Part shown: positions 1 through 7,795 of the stretch, one piece after another
Position numbering within the stretch: the stretch's first letter is position 1
Layout of the letters: each line of letters starts with the position of its first letter
Source of the DNA: a bacterium
Lineage (GTDB): Bacteria; Vulcanimicrobiota; Vulcanimicrobiia; Vulcanimicrobiales; Vulcanimicrobiaceae
Assembly (NCBI GenBank): GCA_021790895.1
Contig: JAJYFM010000014.1
Location: forward strand, 1 to 41,302
DNA: 41,302 nucleotides
Reading direction: 5' to 3'
Translations under genes and position numbers: made by a program
Notes under the pieces: generated by a model
The model's database searches: none
Told to the model about the DNA's origin: nothing
What the model saw: the letters and a program-made list of their open reading frames with translations, nothing else

Positions 1-116
1 ATGCCGGTATCGTTCCCATCGCGCGCCACGCCTTCGATGCGTTTCCCTAAATCGTCGAACGCAACGTTCAAGTCGGGATAGCGCTCCCGTAAGACGGGCG
101 GGCGATGGGCGATCAC
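1..116 (-). CDS. Partial unknown reading frame, cut by window edge
   Basis: An open frame of about 38 codons runs off the left edge on the minus strand. A GTG at 114-116 is the first possible start after the stop at 132-134. It encodes charged, soluble-looking sequence (for example RERYPDLNVAFDDLGKRIE), and most codons end in G or C, as in the true genes of this window. It is in the same frame as the 22-residue peptide just upstream on this strand, separated only by one TAA codon. The two may therefore be one gene carrying a nonsense change or an assembly error. No family is recognised. The supporting evidence is only the open frame and codon bias. Confidence 0.35.
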   Translation of the reverse strand, partial: MIAHRPPVLRERYPDLNVAFDDLGKRIEGVARDGNDTG

Positions 117-131
117 GTTCCGGTACCCTGG

Positions 132-200
132 TTAGCCGACGGCAGGCGGATAGATCGCGGCGACGATGATGGTGGTGATGACGATAAGTGCGGCGGTCAT
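132..200 (-). CDS. 22-residue hydrophobic membrane peptide
   Basis: The frame reads MTAALIVITTIIVAAIYPPA followed by VG and a TAA stop. Fourteen to fifteen consecutive residues are hydrophobic, enough for a single membrane span. A strong ribosome-binding site (GAGGAGAAC) sits 3-4 bases before the ATG at 198-200, which is the best evidence that translation starts here. It lies downstream of the LuxR regulator on the same strand, about 105 bp after that gene's stop. The frame stays open for another 40-plus codons after the stop. It is therefore either a genuine micro-protein or the N-terminal anchor of a longer protein interrupted by a stop. Function unknown. Confidence 0.4.
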   Translation of the reverse strand: MTAALIVITTIIVAAIYPPAVG

Positions 201-305
201 GAAGTTCTCCTCGGCATGGAAAGGGTGAAGAATCGACTTCATGGTAGCGGGCGCAAAGCCACTCCGTATATAGTTCAAATGGAGTAGATCGTTGCGCGAG
301 TCGCT

Positions 306-2849
306 TCAGAGGTAACCGCGCTCTTTTGCAACGGCGAGCGCTTCGATGCGGCTCGATGCACCAAACTTGCGGAAGATCGAACGGAGATGCGCTCGGATCG
401 TCGCAACGCTGCGCTCGGAGGCCTCGGCGATATTTTTCGGCGATAAGCCGCGATTGAGTGCGCGCACGATCTCGATTTCAGCCTCGGTGAGCGCATTCGG
501 CCGCTCTACAGAAGGAGCGGTGGGCTTGGTCACTGCAAATGCCGCGCGCAGAAGTTGCGCAAAACCGCGCCTTCCTACCGCCTCTAAGCTCGCGAGCACC
601 TCTCTCCGCGCGCTCTCGGTGTGAGCCGGTGTCGCAAGAGCGAGCGTTCGGGCGGCATCGCAGAGCACGCGATCCCACGTACGCGTCACCCGTTGCGGCA
701 GGTGCCGCAGCGCGAGGCTCGGACGCCCGACGAAAATTTCGGCGAGCGCGAGGTGCGTTCGCGCGACGACATCGAAGTTGCGGTCGATTGCCGCATTCTT
801 CGAAATCGAGAGCTTCGCTCGTTCAAGCGAACGCATTGCTTCCTCGCGTTCGCCGGCGAACGCGAAAAACATAGCCGTCGTTGCTATGAGCGCGCGTGCC
901 TCCGCTTCATTGTGAATCTCGCCGACACAGGAAGCAAGTCGGCGTGCCCCTTCAACAAAACTGCAGTCCCAGCCTAGTCGAGTTGCCACCGCGAACGCGT
1001 AAAAATAATCGTTTCGATAAAGTTGTCCCCGTGATTCGATTCGAGTCGCGAGTTGTTCGGCGTGTTCGGCAAGTCCGCATTCGATTGCGATCGAATAGCA
1101 GAGTCTTCGCGCGTGTTCGCGTAAGGGCGCGTTCCCATCGCGAGATGCGCTTTCGTCCATTTCTGCGGCGTAGTGATAAGCGTTCGACAGGTCGTCATGG
1201 AATGTAACTGCCACCGAACAAAGTATTCCATTAATAAAAGCGAGGGTTTCGTAGTCTCCTAATCGCCGCGCGAGATCGAGTGCTTGCATCGCAATGCGTT
1301 CGGCGTCGGCGGGGCGATCGCAGTGAAATGCGACCCAGGCCGCGCGCATCGAGACACGGGCGACGAGTGCCTCTTCGCCTTCGACGCTGACTTCATCGAG
1401 CGCGGCGCGCACTTCGCGCCAGGCTTCTTCAAGATTGCCGGTGACCACCATCGCGAGTGCGTGAATGCTTCGTGCGTCGGCGCGGCTCATCGCGCTGCCT
1501 TCGTCGACCGCGGGAACGATCGCCGCGAGTGCCTCCGGGCGCGCGAGGTTGATATAGAGGAGGCTTAAACGGCGCGAGAGGGCGGAATGCAACTCGGGGT
1601 CGCTACAGGCGCGGATCGCCGCGAGGTAGAGTTTCTCGGATCGGTCGACGTTGCCGTGAAATGCTTCGAGCGCGGCACGGACGCCCAAGAGCATCGGCTC
1701 CCCACGTCGCCGCTCCAGCGAGACGGCGTGCAGCGCCTGCTCGACGCTCTCCCAGCGCCCGGCCTCGAGTAACGCGAAGCCCTCTCGCGCCAGGAGCGCA
1801 TCGATGCGCTCGGGGGCGTAGGTGCGCGCGAGATCGAGCGCTTCACCGGCTCGCCCGCAGGCGGCGAGCGCCGCGACGACGCGGGTGAGAACGGAACTGC
1901 GATCCTGCGGCGTCGCCGAGCGGACGATCGCCTCGATCGCGAGATCGTGGAGACTGATGCGCGTCGGTGTATCGTGAATCGGAAACGCCGACGCGCGTAA
2001 CCAACGCATCGCGGCATGTGGGTTGGCAACGCCGGAACGCTCCAGCAACTCCGCATCGACCCAGCGCGCGAACGCCGCGATCAAGGCGAGTTCGCGCCAC
2101 TGCGGCGGGGATTCGCTTGCAAACTGCTCGGCAAGATACGCAAAGGCCATCTCGCGCGTCATCGCCTGCAGAGCGACGAGGTCGCCGGCGCGTTCGGCGG
2201 CGCGTTGGGCGAAACAGAGCACGATCGGCCAACCGTCGGCGAGCGAGAGTGTCGCGCGGATCGCGCCTTCGTCGAGATGCGGGGCACGCGCGGCGAGAAG
2301 GGCGCGCGCCTCTGCGCTCTCCAGCGCGAGGTCGTCGGCGGTGACGGCGAGCGAGGCGTCGCCGGCGGCGAGCCAGTCACCCCACGGCAAGGGGAGCGCG
2401 CGGCGAGAGATCAGCAACCAGCGCGCTTCGTGCAGTCGCTCGATCAGCGCGGACAGCAACGCCATCGAAAGGTGGTCGTCGACGAGCAAATGCAGGTCGT
2501 CGAGGACGAGCAGTGGCTCGAGATCGAGGCGGTGGGTGCAGAACCACTCGACGAGCGCCTGCACGCTCTCATCGCGCCGCGCCTCCTTCAAGAGTTTGGC
2601 GAGTGCCGCGCGCGAGAGCGAGAATGCATCGGCAAGCAAAAAAGCGAGCGCCCCGCTTTCGGCCGGGGCGTCGCGAAGCTCTATCCAGCGAACCGATCGA
2701 TCCGCGCATGCTGCGCGAGCAGCGGTGCTTTTCCCCCAACCCGCTCCGGCCTGAATGCGCGCGATGCGAAAACGCAGCGCGGCGGCGACGGCAATCTCGG
2801 CACGGCCCCTGCTCGCTCCGACCTGTCCGACGCGCTTACCAGATGCCAA
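306..2849 (-). CDS. LuxR-family transcriptional regulator with MalT/LAL-type ATPase domain
   Basis: This 847-residue protein has the layout of large ATP-binding LuxR regulators. An N-terminal STAND-type NTPase carries a P-loop AGAGWGKST at residues 34-42 and a Walker B-like LLVLDDLHLL at 113-122. A long helical, TPR-like central region follows. The last 65 residues or so form a GerE/LuxR helix-turn-helix (from LTEAEIEIVRALNRG to the C-terminus). In this family the NTPase and repeat region sense a ligand and drive oligomerisation on DNA; the ligand here cannot be read from sequence. The start is TTG at 2847-2849. No ATG or GTG lies between it and the P-loop, and it overlaps the last 14 bases of the DUF59 gene upstream, suggesting translational coupling. 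There is no receiver domain, so it is not a two-component response regulator. Confidence 0.9.
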   Translation of the reverse strand: MASGKRVGQVGASRGRAEIAVAAALRFRIARIQAGAGWGKSTAARAACADRSVRWIELRDAPAESGALAFLLADAFSLSRAALAKLLKEARRDESVQALVEWFCTHRLDLEPLLVLDDLHLLVDDHLSMALLSALIERLHEARWLLISRRALPLPWGDWLAAGDASLAVTADDLALESAEARALLAARAPHLDEGAIRATLSLADGWPIVLCFAQRAAERAGDLVALQAMTREMAFAYLAEQFASESPPQWRELALIAAFARWVDAELLERSGVANPHAAMRWLRASAFPIHDTPTRISLHDLAIEAIVRSATPQDRSSVLTRVVAALAACGRAGEALDLARTYAPERIDALLAREGFALLEAGRWESVEQALHAVSLERRRGEPMLLGVRAALEAFHGNVDRSEKLYLAAIRACSDPELHSALSRRLSLLYINLARPEALAAIVPAVDEGSAMSRADARSIHALAMVVTGNLEEAWREVRAALDEVSVEGEEALVARVSMRAAWVAFHCDRPADAERIAMQALDLARRLGDYETLAFINGILCSVAVTFHDDLSNAYHYAAEMDESASRDGNAPLREHARRLCYSIAIECGLAEHAEQLATRIESRGQLYRNDYFYAFAVATRLGWDCSFVEGARRLASCVGEIHNEAEARALIATTAMFFAFAGEREEAMRSLERAKLSISKNAAIDRNFDVVARTHLALAEIFVGRPSLALRHLPQRVTRTWDRVLCDAARTLALATPAHTESARREVLASLEAVGRRGFAQLLRAAFAVTKPTAPSVERPNALTEAEIEIVRALNRGLSPKNIAEASERSVATIRAHLRSIFRKFGASSRIEALAVAKERGYL

Positions 2850-3147
2850 GGGCGACCTTCACATCCTCGCTCGCCATCGTCTTGGGATCCCACGGCGGCG
2901 AAAAGGTAATCTCGACCTTCACGCTTTCGACACCCGCGACGGATTTTGTGCGATCTTCGACCGACTGCTTGAAGAGTGGGCCTACCGGGCACATCGGCGA
3001 GGTCAACGTCATCGTCACCGTTACGTGCTCGCCGTGTGCGCCCTCGACGGTGACATCGTAGAGCAACCCTAATTCGATAATTCCGAGATTGAGTTCGGGA
3101 TCTTTGACCTCTGCGAGTGCTTCGCGAACTTGGTCGACGGTCGGCAT
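2836..3147 (-). CDS. DUF59/MIP18-family iron-sulfur assembly protein (SufT/PaaD-like)
   Basis: This 103-residue single-domain protein matches the DUF59 family used in Fe-S cluster maturation and, in PaaD, in the phenylacetate epoxidase system. Visible family features are KDPELN near residues 15-20, IELGLLY near 24-30, LTSPMCP with the conserved cysteine at position 53, and PPWDP near 84-88. Length is typical for a stand-alone member. Its ATG at 3145-3147 faces the divergent small secreted protein gene across a 70-bp gap. It is the first gene of a minus-strand pair and overlaps the LuxR regulator by 14 bases, an unusual partner, so the link may be only transcriptional. No suf or paa genes are nearby, so general Fe-S carrier or assembly factor is the safest call. 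Confidence 0.85.
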   Translation of the reverse strand: MPTVDQVREALAEVKDPELNLGIIELGLLYDVTVEGAHGEHVTVTMTLTSPMCPVGPLFKQSVEDRTKSVAGVESVKVEITFSPPWDPKTMASEDVKVALGIW

Positions 3148-3194
3148 GGGGCGTGCTCTTTCTACTTTACAAACGTTGCGATAGGCTTTCGGAA

Positions 3195-3209
3195 CCTACG
3201 CGCCGTAGG
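3195..3209. promoter_or_regulatory. Perfect inverted repeat in divergent promoter region
   Basis: CCTACG-CGC-CGTAGG is a perfect 6-bp inverted repeat with a 3-bp spacer. It lies in the 70-bp gap between the minus-strand DUF59 gene and the plus-strand secreted protein gene, 9 bases before the GTG at 3218. It could be an operator serving either direction or a small hairpin close to the start of the plus-strand gene. No clear -35/-10 pair could be fixed around it. Confidence 0.35.
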
Positions 3210-3217
3210 GTGCCGAT

Positions 3218-3673
3218 GTGTCTATGCGCCGTATGGGATTGCTCTCAACCATCACCTTCCTCCTTGCGCTCGCTCCGGGGGTCGCGCTCGCCGGCGCCTC
3301 GGCCGCCGTGGGGCTGGCCGTCTCCGGCCAGCCGACCTCGACCGGGGGGATGGTGATTGTGAGCAGCGGTCCGTCGATTCCGTTGCTGCCGGTCGACTTT
3401 CAGGGAAGCCTCGCGGTGCCGCTGACGAAAGACGGCGGTTTCGCGTTGACCGCAGAGATGCGCGGCTTTACCGGCGGCGGCTTCGGCGGTGCCTACTTCG
3501 GCGGCGGCCTCGGGGTTGGAACGATCGGCGGCGGCGGAACGATGGGGCCGGTTCTGACGGTTTTTGCCGGGAAATCGATCGCCCCGTTTACCTCCTTGGA
3601 GATTCGCCTCTATCAGGCCACGCGCAATGGGGGCAGCACGATCGGGTTCGTCGGGCTTCGCTTCGGGCTGTAA
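3218..3673 (+). CDS. Small secreted glycine-rich protein, possibly outer-membrane associated
   Basis: This 151-residue protein has a clear signal peptide of about 25 residues (a hydrophobic stretch ending in ALA before GASAA). The remainder is glycine-rich with alternating small and hydrophobic residues. Its centre is glycine-dense (repeated GGG, GGGFGG and GGGLGVG). The C-terminus reads IGFVGLRFGL, with the alternating pattern and terminal hydrophobic residue seen in outer-membrane strands. The GTG at 3218 and the ATG at 3224 are both possible starts in the same frame, giving 151 or 149 residues. No family is recognised. It stands alone between a divergent gene and clpC, 57 bp upstream of the latter. 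A periplasmic or outer-membrane location is inferred from the signal peptide and strand-like ending. Confidence 0.7.
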   Translation: MSMRRMGLLSTITFLLALAPGVALAGASAAVGLAVSGQPTSTGGMVIVSSGPSIPLLPVDFQGSLAVPLTKDGGFALTAEMRGFTGGGFGGAYFGGGLGVGTIGGGGTMGPVLTVFAGKSIAPFTSLEIRLYQATRNGGSTIGFVGLRFGL

Positions 3674-3730
3674 CGAGCGAAACTTTATGCGCGTTCTACG
3701 GTTGGAGAGAATAAGAGGAGACGAGTAAAG

Positions 3731-6229
3731 ATGTCGATGTGGGAACCGTTCACCGAGCGGGCGCGCCGGAGTATCGTTTTAGCACAAGAAGAGGCGCAAC
3801 GTCTCGGAAATAACTATATCGGTACGGAGCACATCTTGCTCGGCATCATCTCCGAGGGCGAGAGCCTCGCCGCCAAAGTGCTCGAGTCGCTCGGCGTCAA
3901 CCTGGCGAAGGTTCGCCAAGAGGTCGAAGCGATCGTTGGGCGTGGCGGGCAGTCGATGCAGCAAGAGATGGTCTTCACGCCGCGCGCGAAGCGCGTGATC
4001 GAGCTCGCCTTTGAAGAAGCGCGTCAGCTCAACCACAACTACATCGGTACCGAGCATCTGTTGCTCGGCCTTATCCGTGAGGGCGAGGGCGTCGCGGCAC
4101 GCGTGCTCGCCAATCTCGGCGTCGACCCCGCGAAGGTGCGCGTGCAGACCACCTCGCTGTTGGGGAGCGAATCGCAGACGCCGGTCCCCAAAGGCAAAAG
4201 CAAGACGCCCACGCTCGATACCTACGGGCGCGATCTCACGCAACTCGCGCGCGACCGCAAGCTCGATCCGGTCATCGGGCGAGCGAACGAGATCGAACGC
4301 GTCATTCAAATCCTCTCGCGCCGTACCAAAAATAACCCGGCGCTCATCGGTGAGCCGGGCGTCGGCAAGACCGCGATCGCCGAAGGGCTCGCGCAACGCG
4401 TCGTCTCCGGCGAGATTCCGGAGCCGCTGCGCGACAAACGCGTCATCACCCTCGATCTCGCCGGGCTCGTCGCTGGAACGAAGTATCGCGGCGAGTTCGA
4501 GGAGCGCATGAAACGCGTGATGGACGAGATCCGCAACGCCGCCGGAGAGATCATCCTCTTCATCGACGAGTTGCACACGCTCGTCGGAGCGGGTGCCGCC
4601 GAAGGGGCGATCGACGCCAGTAACATCATCAAACCGGCGCTCGCGCGCGGGGAATTGCAGTGCATCGGCGCGACGACGCTCAACGAATTCCGCAAGTATA
4701 TCGAAAAAGATAGCGCGCTTGAACGCCGCTTTCAACCGGTCATGGTCGGCGAGCCGAGCCTCGAAGAGACCGTCGAGATTCTCAAAGGGCTGCGCGAGCG
4801 CTACGAGCAGCACCACAAAGTACGCATTACCGACGACGCGCTCGTCGCGGCGGCAAAGCTTTCGGATCGCTACGTCACCGATCGCTTCTTGCCCGATAAA
4901 GCCGTCGATCTCATCGATGAAGCGGGATCGCGCGTGCGCTTGCAGGCCACGTTGCCGCCGCGCGAGCTGCGCGAACTCGATACGCAGATTCGCAACGTCG
5001 TCTCCGACCGCGAGAGCGCAGTGAAGGATCACGATTTCGATCGCGCCACGGCGTTGCGCGAACAAGAAGAGCGCCTGCGTCTCGAACGCGGAAAGCTCGA
5101 ACACGATTGGAAAGAGGCGCGCGCCGCAAGCGAAGGCAAACTCGAAGTAACCGAGGCCGACATCGCGCACATCGTTTCGTCGTGGACGAAGATCCCCGTG
5201 AATCGCCTCGCGCAGGCCGAGACGCAGAAACTCCTCGAGATGAAGGAATCGTTGCACAAACGTATCGTCGGGCAGGATGAAGCGATCGAAGTCATCACCC
5301 GTGCGATCCGTCGCTCGCGTGCCGGCCTCAAGAATCCGAATCGGCCGATCGGCTCGTTCATCTTCCTCGGCCCCACCGGCGTCGGCAAAACCGAGGTCGC
5401 GCGCAGCCTTGCCGAGTTTCTCTTCGACGATGAAGAGTCGATGATTCGCATCGACATGTCGGAGTACATGGAGAAATATTCGGTCTCGCGGCTCGTCGGA
5501 GCGCCTCCGGGATACGTGGGATACGAAGAGGGTGGGCAACTGACCGAAGCGGTGCGTCGCCGCCCCTATGCCGTCGTGCTGCTCGATGAAATCGAAAAAG
5601 CGCACCCCGACGTCTTCAATCTGCTGCTGCAGATGCTCGACGACGGCCGCCTCACCGATAGCCAAGGGCGACAGGTAGATTTCAAAAATGCCGTCGTTAT
5701 TATGACCAGCAATATCGGTGCGACCGGTATGCAGACGACGACCGATATCGGTTTCCGTCCGCAGAAGCTCGATACCGATGAGGGCAGCAAGGCGTACGAA
5801 CGGATGAAGAGCAAGGTGCTCGAGGAAGTGAAGCAATCGTTCCGCCCCGAGTTCCTCAACCGCATCGACGAACTCGTCGTCTTCCATCAACTCACGCGCG
5901 AGCAGATCGAAGAGATCGTTGGTTTGGAGCTCGAGAAAGTGATGCGCGAGGTCAAGGCGCAGGATATGCACCTACGCGTTACCGACGCAGCGAAGGGCGT
6001 TCTGGCGAAGAAGGGCTGGGATCCGCAATTCGGTGCGCGTCCGTTGCGTCGCGCCATTCAGCGGCTGGTCGAAGACGAACTCGCCGAGGAGATGATTCGC
6101 GGCAACTTCACCGCCGGCGATACCATTCTCGCCGATATCGATCCCGACAACGCGGAGAAATTGCGCTTCAGCAAGATTCCGTCGGTCGAGCCGCCATCGG
6201 CTCCACCGGCCGAAGCCGCGCACGCATAG
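3731..6229 (+). CDS. clpC: ATP-dependent protease ATPase subunit ClpC
   Basis: At 832 residues this is a full-length Hsp100 unfoldase, which feeds substrates to the ClpP peptidase in the cytoplasm. It has two tandem Clp-N repeats within residues 1-145 (each with NYIGTEH) and a first AAA+ module with Walker A GEPGVGKT at 207-214 and Walker B FIDELH. A UVR/middle region of about 415-455 is rich in E, R and D. The second AAA+ module has GPTGVGKT at 547-554, and a C-terminal D2-small domain follows. The UVR-containing linker and the Clp-N pair distinguish ClpC from ClpA and ClpB. A purine-rich AGAGGAG lies about 10 bases before the ATG. The usual Gram-positive partners (ctsR, mcsA, mcsB) are not beside it, and no CtsR-type heptad repeat is visible upstream. 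A WYL regulator follows after 21 bp. Confidence 0.97.
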   Translation: MSMWEPFTERARRSIVLAQEEAQRLGNNYIGTEHILLGIISEGESLAAKVLESLGVNLAKVRQEVEAIVGRGGQSMQQEMVFTPRAKRVIELAFEEARQLNHNYIGTEHLLLGLIREGEGVAARVLANLGVDPAKVRVQTTSLLGSESQTPVPKGKSKTPTLDTYGRDLTQLARDRKLDPVIGRANEIERVIQILSRRTKNNPALIGEPGVGKTAIAEGLAQRVVSGEIPEPLRDKRVITLDLAGLVAGTKYRGEFEERMKRVMDEIRNAAGEIILFIDELHTLVGAGAAEGAIDASNIIKPALARGELQCIGATTLNEFRKYIEKDSALERRFQPVMVGEPSLEETVEILKGLRERYEQHHKVRITDDALVAAAKLSDRYVTDRFLPDKAVDLIDEAGSRVRLQATLPPRELRELDTQIRNVVSDRESAVKDHDFDRATALREQEERLRLERGKLEHDWKEARAASEGKLEVTEADIAHIVSSWTKIPVNRLAQAETQKLLEMKESLHKRIVGQDEAIEVITRAIRRSRAGLKNPNRPIGSFIFLGPTGVGKTEVARSLAEFLFDDEESMIRIDMSEYMEKYSVSRLVGAPPGYVGYEEGGQLTEAVRRRPYAVVLLDEIEKAHPDVFNLLLQMLDDGRLTDSQGRQVDFKNAVVIMTSNIGATGMQTTTDIGFRPQKLDTDEGSKAYERMKSKVLEEVKQSFRPEFLNRIDELVVFHQLTREQIEEIVGLELEKVMREVKAQDMHLRVTDAAKGVLAKKGWDPQFGARPLRRAIQRLVEDELAEEMIRGNFTAGDTILADIDPDNAEKLRFSKIPSVEPPSAPPAEAAHA

Positions 6230-6250
6230 CCGGGGCCGCAGACCCCTAGG

Positions 6251-7240
6251 GTGGCTCGGGTCGATGCGAAGTCGGTCCTCCTCGTGCGGCTGCTCGGCGC
6301 GCTCGACGAGGGCTGCTATTCCTTCGATGGGCTGCGCGAGCGCATCGCGCAGGATGGCGCGCTTCCGAGCCCTCGCTCGCTGCGTCGCTATCTCTCCGTT
6401 CTCGCCGACGCAAACTTCCCGTGGTTTTACGATCGCGCGCGCGGCGTCTATCGCTTCGTCGACGGCTATTCGCTGCGCGCACTCAAACTCGATCGCGGCG
6501 AGATCTTCGGACTCGTCGCCCTTCGTTCGTTAGCGAAGTCGCTCGGCGGTTCCGTCGGCGCAGCGGTCGACACGCTCGCGCGTCGCGTCGTTTCCTCCGG
6601 CGCAGGGGCGTCACCCGAGGCACACGATCTTCCCTTCGGAATGCCGCTGCCGCAAGCGCAGCTCGACGAGCGTACGGAGAAGGTTCGCGAGGTGCTCGCG
6701 GCCGCCGAGCGCGACCGACGCGTGGTTGCGATCGAGTATGTGGATCGTCACGGCAAAAGCAGCGCGCGCGATATCGAACCCTACGGACTGATCGTCGCCG
6801 GCGGCCGCTATTATTGCGTCGGATACGATCGTATGCGCCGGGCGCGGCGCACCTTTGCGCTCGACGGAATGGAGTCGGCTCGCCTCACCCCGCGCACCTA
6901 TCAACGCCCCGCCGAGTTCGATCTCGATAAATGGATGTCGAGCTCGATCTCGGGGCTGATGACCGGAGATGCCGCGCACGAGGTCACCGTTCGCTTCGAT
7001 CCGCGGATCGCCAAAGCCGCGGTAGCGGCATCCTCCCGGCTCGACCGCGATCTCGCCAAAAACGAGGACGGAAGCGTCGAACTACGGCTGCGCGTCGCCG
7101 ACCTCGATGAATTGCTGCGCTGGGTGCTTGGTTGGGGGAGCGAAGCGCGGCTCGTCGGCCCCGAGAGCGCGTTGGTCGGCATGCGCCGACTGCTCTCAGA
7201 GATCGGTCGCTACTACGAAACTGCCCCAAATATGAGGTGA
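6251..7240 (+). CDS. WYL-domain transcriptional regulator
   Basis: This 329-residue protein has an N-terminal winged helix-turn-helix (about residues 1-70, including SPRSLRRYLSVLADANFPW). A WYL domain spans about 155-225, with the YGLIVAGGRYYCVGYD core and the downstream arginines of RRARRTFALDGM. A C-terminal WCX-like extension reaches about residue 325. WYL proteins bind DNA and respond to a nucleotide or nucleic-acid ligand through the WYL fold; many control DNA-damage, metabolic or defence genes. The start is GTG at 6251. It begins 21 bp after clpC, so the two are probably co-transcribed, or the regulator may act on this locus. No defence genes lie nearby. The target is unknown. Confidence 0.88.
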   Translation: MARVDAKSVLLVRLLGALDEGCYSFDGLRERIAQDGALPSPRSLRRYLSVLADANFPWFYDRARGVYRFVDGYSLRALKLDRGEIFGLVALRSLAKSLGGSVGAAVDTLARRVVSSGAGASPEAHDLPFGMPLPQAQLDERTEKVREVLAAAERDRRVVAIEYVDRHGKSSARDIEPYGLIVAGGRYYCVGYDRMRRARRTFALDGMESARLTPRTYQRPAEFDLDKWMSSSISGLMTGDAAHEVTVRFDPRIAKAAVAASSRLDRDLAKNEDGSVELRLRVADLDELLRWVLGWGSEARLVGPESALVGMRRLLSEIGRYYETAPNMR

Positions 7241-7270
7241 TTTACGCACCGCGCCGAAGGCTAGGCGTCG

Positions 7271-7786
7271 ATGAAACGCACGATCACCTTCGCCGCTCTC
7301 GTCGGGCTTGCGCTCTCGCTGCTCGCGCCGAAGCCGGCCTATAGTTTTTTCGGCGGCCTTCCGATTGACGGCATCCGTTGCGATGCGACCGAAGGCGTCG
7401 TCCTCCACATTCACAGCCACTTGCAGTTGGTCGATCGCGGTCGAAACGTCGTTCTTCCGGCGTATATCGGCATTCCGTCGGTGCAACCAGCATGTCTCTA
7501 CTGGTTACACACGCACGATGCAAGCGGCATCATTCATATTGAATCGCCGACCAAGCGTTCGTTTACGCTCGGTGAATTTTTCGATGTTTGGGGGAAAAGC
7601 CTGAGTTGGAGTACCGCAGGGCCGCTTCACGCAGCGCGTGGTGCGCGCTTGCGCGTGATCGTCGACGGTCGCATATGGCACGGTCGCTCGCCGCGCAACA
7701 TTCTTTTGCGTAATCACGAAGATATTACAATCGAAGTCGGGCCGCCGTTCGTCGCTCAACACCCGTTCAATTGGTCGGGGATGTAG
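7271..7786 (+). CDS. Secreted histidine-rich protein of unknown function, upstream of hut genes
   Basis: This 171-residue protein has a signal peptide of about 25 residues (hydrophobic core, cleavage near AYS). The mature part is unusually ordered in histidines: HIHSH at 46-50, WLHTHD at 79-83, IIHIESP at 87-93 and NHEDITIEVGPP at 148-159. Such spacing resembles a metal- or copper-binding beta-sandwich, but no named family can be assigned with confidence. Two cysteines (37 and 75) could form a disulfide after export. The gene ends only 9 bp before hutH with no room for a promoter, so it is probably the first gene of the hut transcript. That links an exported, possibly metal-binding protein to a cytoplasmic histidine-degradation pathway, though the functional connection is inference. 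Confidence 0.75.
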   Translation: MKRTITFAALVGLALSLLAPKPAYSFFGGLPIDGIRCDATEGVVLHIHSHLQLVDRGRNVVLPAYIGIPSVQPACLYWLHTHDASGIIHIESPTKRSFTLGEFFDVWGKSLSWSTAGPLHAARGARLRVIVDGRIWHGRSPRNILLRNHEDITIEVGPPFVAQHPFNWSGM

Positions 7787-7795
7787 CAAAACGCG

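Noticed and set aside
2016-2909. Long plus-strand frames over the LuxR regulator
   Set aside because: They are antisense to a protein with clear ATPase and HTH motifs and show arginine/alanine-rich shadow composition.
3674-3730. CtsR or CIRCE-type stress operator upstream of clpC
   Set aside because: Neither the heptad direct repeat nor a 9-bp inverted repeat with 9-bp spacer could be found.
3779-5971. 730-codon minus-strand open frame
   Set aside because: It lies wholly antisense to clpC, and the translation has no domain; it results from the codon bias of a GC-rich gene.
6230-6250. Possible terminator between clpC and the WYL gene (GGGG...CCCC)
   Set aside because: The stem is only four base pairs and no T-run follows.
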